Assembly: GCA_937900975.1 (NCBI GenBank)
Contig: CALCPC010000589.1
Location: forward strand, 1 to 6,010
DNA from: an uncultured Paracoccaceae bacterium
GTDB lineage: Bacteria > Pseudomonadota > Alphaproteobacteria > Rhodobacterales > Rhodobacteraceae
Length of the DNA stretch: 6,010 nt
Direction of reading: 5' to 3'
Under the pieces are notes generated by a model. The model made no database searches. It saw nothing but the letters and a program-made list of their open reading frames with translations, and was not told the origin of the DNA. Positions 1 through 5,130 of the stretch are shown in pieces. The translations under genes were made by a program, and so were the position numbers. Each line of letters begins with the position of its first letter. Positions within the stretch are counted from its first letter, which is position 1.

Positions 1-1462
1 CGCTGAGACCTGGAACACACACGATTGTCTGGCTGACGTGAAAGACCGGGATCAGCGCGGCGTCGCTGGCGATGATCTGTTGGACTTCGTCGTAGATTTC
101 CGCGCGGCCCGCCGTGTCGAAAGTTTCCCGCCCCGCATCGAGCAGCGCATCGAGCCGCGCATTGGTATAGCCCCCGACATTGGAGCCGCCATCGGATTTC
201 AACAGCGCCTCCAGCACCGCACCGGGATCGCCTTGCGGTGTCGTCACCCAAGCCTGCAAGAAAAGATCGGCGGATCCATCCGCAATCGCGTCGCTGCTGG
301 CGCCGTACTCACCAATCCGGATGTTCGACGTCACGCCGATGGCCTGCAGGAAGGCCTGTGTCAGCTCTGCCGTCGGCGGCAGCGCCGCACGCGACGCATA
401 GGTCACGATATCGATCTCAAGCGGCGCACCCTCCAGCATCCAGCGCCCCCCTTGCTTGACCGCGCCCGCCTCTGCCAGCAGCGCCTCGGCCGCCGCAGGG
501 TCAAAGCGGGCGGGGATATCGGCGGCCCAGCTTTTGCCCGCAGGATAGACCGTCCCGGCGGGAACACCGCCGACGCCCGACAGCGCGGCCTGAACCACGC
601 CCGCGCGGTCGATGGCCAGCGAGACTGCACGCCGGATCAAAGGGTTGGCCATCGGACCGGAGGCCGCGTTGACAGTGTAGAAGTAAAGCCGTGCGGTCGC
701 CGCCGAAAAGCCCTGCGCGCCGGTGGTTTGGAACCGCTCGAAATCGACCTCGGGATAGTTGATGACCAAATCGACCTCCCCCGCCTCGAACGCCAATGCC
801 GCGGTCGCGGGGTCGGGGGAGACGACCACCCGCACTTCGTCAAGACCGGGTGTGCCAAGCCTGTAATCGGCGTTCGCCTCGACCCGGTAAAGCTGCTGCG
901 GCACCGCCTCGCGGAAAATATAGGGGCCGGTTGCGTTGATCGGGAACGCCTCTGACTGGGGGCCAAGAATGGCCGCGCCCGGCTCTGACAAGGCCCAGGG
1001 GAAGGCGGCATTCGGGCTGTTGGTCTCAAAAATCACGGCACGCTCCCCGTCGGCCGAGAGGCCGCCAAGATCGAGCAGGTTGGCAATCCGCGCGTTGTGG
1101 CCTGGGTGACCCTCTTCCGAGATCGGGGCGAGGGCGGCGATCTCGGCAGCGGCGGTCAGCGGCGTCCCATCGGGGAAGGTAACGCCCTCCCGCAGCGTGA
1201 CGCGCCAGGTGGTGGGCGCGGTTTGCTCAATGCTTTCGGCAAGGCGGGGGTAAAGCTGCAGGCTGTAATCCAGACCCATCAGCGTTTCCGTCACGCCGGA
1301 TTGGTTCGACAGCCACCCATTATAGCTCGCCCGCGGATCCGGCACCTCAGCCGTCGGGCCCCAAGTCACCGACACTGTCAGGCTTTTATCGGCGCCGAGC
1401 GCTGCCGCGGCGGCGCTGAGCACGACGAAGAGTGTCGCTGCAAACCGTGTCAAAATTGTCAT
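1..1462 (-). CDS. ABC transporter solute-binding protein, family 5 (peptide/nickel type), C-terminus cut by window edge
   Basis: This is a periplasmic solute receptor for an ABC importer. It reads as 487 residues in one open frame with no stop before the left edge. Residues 1-24 form a Sec signal peptide: a short N-region with Arg6, a hydrophobic core (LFVVLSAAAAA), and likely cleavage after Ala24 before DKSLTV. Family-5 hallmarks follow: YPRLAESIEQ then TWRVTLREGVTFPDGTPLT (about 71-103), INATGPYIF, LIRRAVSLAIDR in the middle, and near the end GDPGAVLEALLKSDGGSN with YTNARLDALLD. The early PDPRASYNGW and GVTETL, and the later YASRAALPPTAEL, recall the nickel/metallophore subgroup more than oligopeptide binders, but that is an impression and the ligand is unknown. 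Family members are usually about 500-520 residues, so probably only a short tail is missing. The ATG at 1462 is preferred over an in-frame ATG at 1471, because AAAGGA sits 8 nt before 1462 but would touch 1471. Transporter subunits are expected to the left. Confidence 0.93.
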   Translation of the reverse strand, partial: MTILTRFAATLFVVLSAAAAALGADKSLTVSVTWGPTAEVPDPRASYNGWLSNQSGVTETLMGLDYSLQLYPRLAESIEQTAPTTWRVTLREGVTFPDGTPLTAAAEIAALAPISEEGHPGHNARIANLLDLGGLSADGERAVIFETNSPNAAFPWALSEPGAAILGPQSEAFPINATGPYIFREAVPQQLYRVEANADYRLGTPGLDEVRVVVSPDPATAALAFEAGEVDLVINYPEVDFERFQTTGAQGFSAATARLYFYTVNAASGPMANPLIRRAVSLAIDRAGVVQAALSGVGGVPAGTVYPAGKSWAADIPARFDPAAAEALLAEAGAVKQGGRWMLEGAPLEIDIVTYASRAALPPTAELTQAFLQAIGVTSNIRIGEYGASSDAIADGSADLFLQAWVTTPQGDPGAVLEALLKSDGGSNVGGYTNARLDALLDAGRETFDTAGRAEIYDEVQQIIASDAALIPVFHVSQTIVCVPGLS

Positions 1463-1470
1463 AAACGTCA

Positions 1471-1476
1471 TCCTTT
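1471..1476 (-). promoter_or_regulatory. Ribosome binding site of the solute-binding protein gene
   Basis: AAAGGA on the minus strand lies 8 nt upstream of the ATG at 1462 and overlaps the TAA stop (1475-1477) of the upstream small gene. This decides the start and suggests the two genes are translationally coupled. Confidence 0.7.
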
Positions 1477-1759
1477 AGTTTCGCGCACTCAGCGTGTTCG
1501 CGTGCGCAAGGCTGTCACGGGTAAGCAGGCGTGCCTCGGCATCGGTAAGGCTGGCTAGCGTTGCTTCCGCGCTAAGGCCCCGGGCCGGAGCCCGAACCCA
1601 AACGCGGTGCGCCGATGCTGGGGACCAGGGCAGCGCCGCATCGGCGAGCCAATGGCGCAGCGGCGCTGGCAGGGCGTCGTAGGTGCGCATCGGATCCGCG
1701 GACCGCCGCCGGCGGCGCAGGCGGGTCTCCCCTAAGTTTTGGGAAAGTCTGCGGCGCAT
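1475..1759 (-). CDS. Small basic protein, DUF6525-like
   Basis: A 94-residue protein with an arginine-rich N-terminus: MRRRLSQNLGETRLRRRRRS, then ADPMRTYDALPAPLRHWLAD and AALPWSPASAHRVWVRA. The NLGxTxLRRRRR, DPMxxYDxLPxxLRxWL and AALPWSP blocks match what I remember of the Rhodobacteraceae protein family DUF6525; its function is unknown. There is no signal peptide or membrane segment, and the basic N-terminus would suit nucleic acid or ribosome contact, which is inference only. The open frame extends upstream to 1861. I chose the ATG at 1759 because AAAGGGAG lies 6 nt before it and the conserved part begins immediately after. It ends 12 nt before the solute-binding protein start, so the two are probably one operon; a functional link to transport is not evident. 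Confidence 0.75.
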   Translation of the reverse strand: MRRRLSQNLGETRLRRRRRSADPMRTYDALPAPLRHWLADAALPWSPASAHRVWVRAPARGLSAEATLASLTDAEARLLTRDSLAHANTLSARN

Positions 1760-1765
1760 GCGCGG

Positions 1766-1773
1766 CTCCCTTT
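1766..1773 (-). promoter_or_regulatory. Ribosome binding site deciding the start of the DUF6525-like gene
   Basis: AAAGGGAG on the minus strand, 6 nt before the ATG at 1759. Upstream in-frame ATG codons (1861, 1789, 1780) lack a comparable site, so the shorter 94-residue product is favoured. Confidence 0.65.
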
Positions 1774-1813
1774 CTGCCATGGTCGCCATCACCGTGTTAA
1801 TTGAGTTGTCGGA

Positions 1814-1840
1814 CTCTCGCAACACCAAATGATGCGAGAG
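1814..1840. repeat. Perfect 8-bp inverted repeat, 11-nt spacer
   Basis: CTCTCGCA (1814-1821) and TGCGAGAG (1833-1840) are exact reverse complements. It lies 61 nt past the kdgK stop and 54 nt before the DUF6525-like start. As RNA it makes an 8-bp stem, but no U-run follows on the minus strand, so it is either a weak terminator of kdgK or an operator for the next operon. A -35-like TTGCGA on the minus strand overlaps one arm, which would suit an operator. Confidence 0.5.
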
Positions 1841-1874
1841 GCCAGCGGCAGGCCTTTGCACATCGAATGCTGGC
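1841..1874 (-). terminator. Second stem-loop directly after kdgK (weak terminator candidate)
   Basis: GCCAGC (1841-1846) pairs with GCTGGC (1869-1874) around a 22-nt loop, 27 nt after the kdgK stop and directly abutting the 1814-1840 repeat. Together they make two back-to-back stem-loops downstream of kdgK. No U-tract is present, so intrinsic termination is uncertain. Confidence 0.25.
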
Positions 1875-1901
1875 GGGCCAGGGGTGCGGCGGGGGCCTTG
1901 G

Positions 1902-2828
1902 TTAGGCCGGTTTCGGCAAGATCGCGCCGGGGTGGCGGATCACCTCGGCAGACAAGGCATGGCCCGCCGCCATCGCCGCCGTCAGATCCGCGCCGCCGGC
2001 ATAAGCGGCAAGAAAGCCCGCGTTAAAGCTGTCCCCCGCCGCAGTCGTATCGACCACATCGACAACCGGCGTCACCGCCAGCCCCTGCCCGCCATCATCC
2101 ACGGCCCGGGGACCGGAAGCGCCGCGTTTCAGCGCCCCAAACGCCACGCCCGCGGACCGGAGCCTGGCGCGCACGGCCGTCTCACCCTCTGCGCCGAAAA
2201 GCGCCTCTTCGTCGTCGAGCGAAGGCAGCGCCACATCCGTGCGCTGCCAAAGCGCCATCATCGCCGCCTGCGCCGTGGCCGCGTCAGGCCAAAGCCGCGG
2301 GCGATAGTTGGAATCGAACGCAATCTGCCCACCCCGGGCGCGGTAGGCATCGATCCATTCCGCAAGGCGCGTGCGCACATCCGGCGGCAAGATCGCAAGC
2401 GAGATGCCGGACAGATAGACCAGGTCGAACCCGTCAAGCGCGGCCAGGTCGACCCGACAGGGCGGGGTGAACAGCGTCCGCGCGGCCGAGGTTGAGCGCC
2501 AGTAGGTGAAGCTGCGTTCCCCCGATTGATCCAGCGAAATTGCGTAAAGACCCGGGACCGCGCCGCGCCGCCGCTCAACCAACCGGTCCGAAAGCCCCTC
2601 GTTCCCGAGCGCATCGAGGATCCGCGCCGACATCGCCTCATCGCCGAGCGCCGTGACATAAGCGACCTCCACCGCCCCAGGCAGCGCGCGGCGGAGGTAG
2701 ACGGCGGTGTTATAGGTATCGCCCGCGACGCCGACGCGCGCGGTATCGGCCCCGGCGGGCGACAGCTCGATCATCACTTCGCCCACGCAGGCAATGCTGC
2801 GAATAGGCCGCCCACGCGCGGCGGTCAC
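1902..2828 (-). CDS. kdgK: 2-keto-3-deoxygluconate (KDG) kinase, PfkB/ribokinase family
   Basis: Phosphorylates 2-keto-3-deoxy-D-gluconate with ATP to KDPG, the step before KDPG aldolase in hexuronate or sugar-acid breakdown; cytosolic. From the GTG at 2828 the product is 308 residues, against about 309 for E. coli KdgK as I recall it, which it resembles along its whole length: GEVMIEL (16-22), GDTYNTA (36-42), VPGLYAI (91-97), GERSFTYWR (103-111), YLSGISLAIL (138-147), FDSNYRPRLW (171-180), and the PfkB ATP/anion-hole signature DTTAAGDSF (260-268) with Asp266 as catalytic base. The start is uncertain. The frame is open to a GTG at 2948, adding 40 low-complexity residues unlike the family, while the GTG at 2828 has AAGG only 2 nt away. 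I prefer 2828 on length. A GntR/FCD regulator lies upstream on the same strand and is a natural candidate controller; no other KDG-pathway gene is visible. Confidence 0.92.
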   Translation of the reverse strand: MTAARGRPIRSIACVGEVMIELSPAGADTARVGVAGDTYNTAVYLRRALPGAVEVAYVTALGDEAMSARILDALGNEGLSDRLVERRRGAVPGLYAISLDQSGERSFTYWRSTSAARTLFTPPCRVDLAALDGFDLVYLSGISLAILPPDVRTRLAEWIDAYRARGGQIAFDSNYRPRLWPDAATAQAAMMALWQRTDVALPSLDDEEALFGAEGETAVRARLRSAGVAFGALKRGASGPRAVDDGGQGLAVTPVVDVVDTTAAGDSFNAGFLAAYAGGADLTAAMAAGHALSAEVIRHPGAILPKPA

Positions 2829-2915
2829 GGCCTTGGCCCGGTTTGCAGGGCGCGCGACGGCCCCAGACGCAAAGGCGGGACGCGGCACCAGAAATCCGCG
2901 GTCTTGTGGCTGAAA

Positions 2916-3045
2916 CGGCGAAAACGCAGGCCCTGACTGTCCCGGCACTTCTTAACCGGCGGCACTGCAGGGAAAACCGGGCCGGCACCGCGCGCTGTCG
3001 CGTCGCGGTCCGGCCAAGCAAAGCCGCGCGCGCGCGGCGAAAACG
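2916..3045. repeat. Direct repeat pair CGGCGAAAACG
   Basis: Identical 11-mers at 2916-2926 and 3035-3045, 119 nt apart start to start, both upstream of the preferred kdgK start. They could be paired regulator sites. An 11-mer of this composition can also recur by chance, so this is weak. Confidence 0.3.
3023..3038. repeat. 16-bp perfect palindrome with alternating CG core
   Basis: GCCGCGCGCGCGCGGC is its own reverse complement, with twelve bases of alternating purine/pyrimidine CG. It could fold as a 6-bp stem with a CGCG loop, or adopt left-handed DNA under supercoiling. On the minus strand TTTGCTT follows, so it could also slow transcription running towards kdgK. Confidence 0.4.
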
Positions 3046-3074
3046 GGGGGGCAAGGAAAAACAGAGGCATACCC

Positions 3075-3084
3075 CGGTGAACCA
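3075..3084 (-). promoter_or_regulatory. Candidate GntR/FCD (FadR-like) operator upstream of kdgK
   Basis: The minus strand reads TGGTTCACCG, matching 7 of 8 specified bases of the FadR-subfamily pattern TGGTnnACCA. It lies between the regulator gene and kdgK, where an operator for kdgK would be expected. A single short imperfect match in GC-rich DNA is weak support, and I see no second copy in the regulator's own upstream region. Confidence 0.25.
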
Positions 3085-3125
3085 AATCCCCACGCCAATG
3101 GCAACCGTTGAGCGCCGCGGCGGAG

Positions 3126-3171
3126 GGCTCGTCCGAAGATGAGCCGGCGCGCAAGGGCCCGCTTCGGCCCT
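3126..3171 (-). terminator. Two tandem stem-loops after the GntR gene (terminator candidate)
   Basis: Reading the minus strand from the regulator stop at 3211, AGGGCC/GGCCCT (3154-3171) forms a 6-bp stem with a 6-nt loop. It is followed by GGCTCATC-TTCG-GACGAGCC (3126-3145), whose loop is the very stable cUUCGg type, with one A-C mismatch in the stem. Neither is followed by a U-run, so termination is plausible but not typical. Confidence 0.35.
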
Positions 3172-3210
3172 GCGGCGCCAGCCCCGCTCATCACCGCAGC
3201 GGCAGAAGCG

Positions 3211-3876
3211 TTAGCCGATCAGCCGGCGCAGACCCGTCGTCACATCGGCCCGAACGGCCAACCGAAGCCCCGGTTCGTCACCGCTTCGCAGCGCGTCGAG
3301 CACTTTGTTGTGCTGCTCCTCCGCCGCGCTGGAATAGTGGCGGGCGTAAAGCGCCCGCATCGTCGGTCCAAGCTGCAGCCAAACCGTTTCGATCAGCGCC
3401 AGCATCGCGGGCGCCTGGGCGCGGAGATAGAGGTTGCGGTGAAAATCGAGGTTCAGCCGCTGATAGGCATAGGCGTCGCGGGTCCGGCGCGCGGTCCCGA
3501 TCTGGCGGTTGATCTCGACCATGCGAAAAATCAGCGCGTCATGCGCCCGGGGCAAGGCGCGCGACGCAAGCTCTGGCTCCAGCAGGGCGCGCAGGGCCGC
3601 AAGCTCCTCAATCCGCTCGGCCGTTGGGCGGGTGACGGTTATCCGGCCCGACGCGGAAAGCTTCAGCGCGCCCTCGGCGACAAGGCGGCGTGTCGCCTCG
3701 CGCACCGGCGTCATACTCACGCCGAATTCCGCGCCTACCCCCCGCAGCGTCATTGCCTCGCCCGGCGCGACACGGCCTTGAATGATTCGCGTTCTCAGGG
3801 TCTTGAACACCCGCTCGTGGGCCGGAACACGGCTTTCCGGCGGGGGACCGGTCAGGGATGTGGGTAAAGACGCCAA
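3211..3876 (-). CDS. GntR-family transcriptional regulator with FCD domain (FadR subfamily)
   Basis: A 221-residue DNA-binding repressor or activator expected to respond to a small acid or sugar-acid ligand. Residues 20-84 form the winged helix-turn-helix: RVFKTLRTRIIQGRVAPGE, then LRGVGAEFGVSMTPVREATRRL with the family's TPVREA core, and SASGRITVTRP as the wing. Residues 88-220 are the all-helical FCD effector domain. Its usual metal ligands Asp/His/His/His appear here as Asn142, His146 (in NLDFHRNLY), His189 (in EEQHNKVLDALRSGD) and Asp211, 22 residues after His189 where the last His is expected. The start is a TTG at 3876: an in-frame TAA lies just upstream, the next ATG is inside the HTH, and GGAGA sits 7 nt before the TTG. 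It lies upstream of kdgK on the same strand, which suggests control of KDG metabolism, and is divergent from the SH3b gene. Confidence 0.92.
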   Translation of the reverse strand: MASLPTSLTGPPPESRVPAHERVFKTLRTRIIQGRVAPGEAMTLRGVGAEFGVSMTPVREATRRLVAEGALKLSASGRITVTRPTAERIEELAALRALLEPELASRALPRAHDALIFRMVEINRQIGTARRTRDAYAYQRLNLDFHRNLYLRAQAPAMLALIETVWLQLGPTMRALYARHYSSAAEEQHNKVLDALRSGDEPGLRLAVRADVTTGLRRLIG

Positions 3877-3877
3877 A

Positions 3878-3907
3878 TTGCGATCTCCGCTTTAGCGAAT
3901 CTATAGA
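3878..3907 (+). promoter_or_regulatory. Candidate sigma-70-type promoter for the SH3b gene
   Basis: TTGCGA (3878-3883, 4 of 6 to TTGACA) and TATAGA (3902-3907, 4 of 6 to TATAAT) are separated by 18 nt, which would start transcription near 3914 with a leader of about 34 nt. The -10 lies in the 8-bp palindrome TCTATAGA (3900-3907). The -35 overlaps the first bases upstream of the divergent GntR start, so the two transcription units may influence each other. Confidence 0.4.
3884..3888 (-). promoter_or_regulatory. Ribosome binding site supporting the TTG start of the GntR gene
   Basis: GGAGA on the minus strand, 7 nt before the TTG at 3876. No ATG or GTG is available between the in-frame upstream TAA and the start of the helix-turn-helix, so this site decides the start. 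Confidence 0.65.
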
Positions 3908-3936
3908 GTGAGTCTAAATGGTGGGAGCGCCAGTGC

Positions 3937-3943
3937 GGAGGGG
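3937..3943 (+). promoter_or_regulatory. Strong ribosome binding site setting a GTG start
   Basis: GGAGGGG; the GGAGG core ends 6 nt before the GTG at 3948. The alternative ATG at 3918 has no such site and would fall only about 4 nt after the inferred transcription start, so the GTG is favoured. Confidence 0.7.
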
Positions 3944-3947
3944 TAGC

Positions 3948-4427
3948 GTGTCTGAATTCGTGTCCAATTTTTTGACCTATTTGACGGCGACGGCGTTTGG
4001 CGGCGCCTGTCTTCTTGCGAGCTTCGATCCTGCGTCGGAGGAGGCACAACCGTCCACCCCCCAAATCGCCCCTGTGGCAGACGCGACAGAGACACTGCCA
4101 AGCCGCGCGGACCAATCCGGCCTTGAAACCGCCGTGCTGGAGGCGGTTGTGTTCACGGCGTCCGGCGTGGACGCGGGACCCACCTTCGCTGCGCCGAGCC
4201 GGCCCGAAGGGTCTGTCACGGGGCGCAGTGTGAACCTGCGTGAGGGCCCGGGGACCGAATTCACGATCGCGGGCCGGGCCGGTTTTGGCGACCGGCTGGC
4301 CGTCACCGGCCAGCGGGACGGGATTTGGATCGAGGTGGTTGCGCCGCTGATCGACCGTCGGGTTTGGATCCACGGCAATTTTTTCGACGCGCCCGCCAGC
4401 AGCACGACCGTCGCGGTCAGCGAGTAA
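3948..4427 (+). CDS. Membrane-anchored bacterial SH3 (SH3b) domain protein
   Basis: A 159-residue protein. Residues 4-26 (FVSNFLTYLTATAFGGACLLASF) are one hydrophobic segment that likely anchors it in the inner membrane or acts as an uncleaved signal. Cys21 sits in GGAC, which is not a good lipobox, so I do not call it a lipoprotein. Residues 27-88 are a low-complexity Pro/Ala/Glu-rich linker. Residues 89-147 are an SH3b domain: VTGRSVNLREGPGTEFTIAG, then GDRLAVTGQRDGIWIEV and RRVWIHGNFF, the usual pattern for SH3 type 3. Such domains commonly bind cell-wall peptide or glycan and so would face the periplasm; the actual role is unknown. The GTG start at 3948 follows a strong GGAGG site. The gene is divergent from the GntR regulator and convergent with the metallopeptidase, ending 4 nt from that gene's stop. 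Confidence 0.85.
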   Translation: MSEFVSNFLTYLTATAFGGACLLASFDPASEEAQPSTPQIAPVADATETLPSRADQSGLETAVLEAVVFTASGVDAGPTFAAPSRPEGSVTGRSVNLREGPGTEFTIAGRAGFGDRLAVTGQRDGIWIEVVAPLIDRRVWIHGNFFDAPASSTTVAVSE

Positions 4428-4431
4428 CCGC

Positions 4432-5121
4432 CTAAAACCGGTATCGGTGAAGCTCTGCCGCTGCGGGGCTGCGCAGCCAGGCGCGGCCCCCGTCAAGATC
4501 GGTGTCGAGCGAGCCAAGAAGCGCCCAGAACCGCGCCGAGTGGTTCATCTCCACCAGATGCGCGGCCTCATGCGCGGCGACATAGTCCAGCACAAAGGGC
4601 GGCGCCATGACCAGCCGCCAACTGAACATCAGCCGCCCATCCGCCGAGCAGGAGCCCCAACGCGATCGCGTGTCGCGCAACCGGATGTCGCGGATCGGGC
4701 GATCAAGCGCCCGCGCATGACGCTCGGCCGCGTCCAAAAGCCGGGCACGCGCCTCTTCCATCAGCCAAGCCTTCAGCCGCGCCCGGAACCGCACCCCCTG
4801 CCCCGGGACCAGCACCGTATCGCCGTCCTGGACCACACGGCGCCCCGTACCGGGCTGCAGGCGTTGGGGGCGTCCCGCAAAGGGCAGCAGGACACCGGGT
4901 TCGATGTCCACCGGGCCCGGACGTTCGGCCAGTTTTTCGGCCAGCCAGTCGGATTTGTCCGCTAGAAACGCCCGCAGGGACGCTGTGGGCGTGTGTGGTG
5001 GCGCGGTGAGGTAAACCCCCTCACCACCATGCGCCACGCGCAGCGTCAGATGCCGCGCAGTCTTCCGGCGCCGGACCTCAATCGTAATCTCCGGACAGTC
5101 GAGCGCAAGCCGCTCGCCCAT
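4432..5121 (-). CDS. YgjP-type zinc metallopeptidase (DUF45 / M48-like)
   Basis: A 229-residue, probably cytosolic protein of the YgjP/DUF45 family, distantly related to WSS1/SprT-type metalloproteases. The N-terminal half is the variable beta-rich region (VRRRKTARHLTLRV, VYLTAPP). The C-terminal half carries the signatures RWGSCS (154-159) and the zinc site HEAAH (184-188) with NHSARFW (193-199): His184 and His188 as ligands, Glu185 as catalytic base and His194 as probable third ligand. Members are usually about 230-240 residues, so it looks complete. The substrate is not known; a role in protein quality control or DNA-protein crosslink processing is only a family-level guess. The ATG at 5121 has no strong Shine-Dalgarno site and lies 9 nt after the phaZ stop, so translation may depend on coupling to phaZ. 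Confidence 0.9.
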   Translation of the reverse strand: MGERLALDCPEITIEVRRRKTARHLTLRVAHGGEGVYLTAPPHTPTASLRAFLADKSDWLAEKLAERPGPVDIEPGVLLPFAGRPQRLQPGTGRRVVQDGDTVLVPGQGVRFRARLKAWLMEEARARLLDAAERHARALDRPIRDIRLRDTRSRWGSCSADGRLMFSWRLVMAPPFVLDYVAAHEAAHLVEMNHSARFWALLGSLDTDLDGGRAWLRSPAAAELHRYRF

Positions 5122-5130
5122 CGGCGCGGA

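Larger units (their letters stand above)
2829..3210. other. Non-coding stretch between the GntR regulator and kdgK
   Basis: About 380 nt (262 nt if kdgK starts at 2948) with no credible gene. Frames open here in several phases are rich in Arg, Pro and Ala and resemble no family. It holds two small stem-loops just past the regulator (3126-3171), a FadR-like site (3075-3084), a CG-alternating palindrome (3023-3038), a G7 run (3045-3051) and two copies of CGGCGAAAACG (2916-2926, 3035-3045). The kdgK promoter should lie here, but I could not pick convincing -35/-10 boxes. Confidence 0.6.

Noticed and set aside
38..955. Plus-strand open frame of 305 codons
   Set aside because: Lies antisense to the solute-binding protein, is very rich in Arg and Gly with no recognisable domain; a typical shadow frame in GC-rich DNA.
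1779..1789. Small palindrome ATGG-TCG-CCAT ahead of the DUF6525-like gene
   Set aside because: Only 4-bp arms; expected often by chance.
1884..2495. Plus-strand open frame of 203 codons
   Set aside because: Antisense to kdgK, whose protein matches its family over the whole length.
2710..3194. Several minus-strand frames between kdgK and the regulator
   Set aside because: Arg/Ala/Pro-rich, in conflicting frames, with no ribosome site or family match; treated as non-coding.
3139..3867. Plus-strand open frame of 242 codons
   Set aside because: Antisense to the clearly recognisable GntR regulator; Arg/Pro/His-rich and without family resemblance.
4295..4314. 7-bp inverted repeat GCTGGCC/GGCCAGC
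   Set aside because: Falls inside the SH3b domain coding sequence, where the protein constraint explains it; not at a transcript end.
3852..4517. Minus-strand open frame of 221 codons across the SH3b gene
   Set aside because: Covers the SH3b gene in antisense and the ends of two others; its residues show no domain, whereas the plus-strand SH3b motif is clear.
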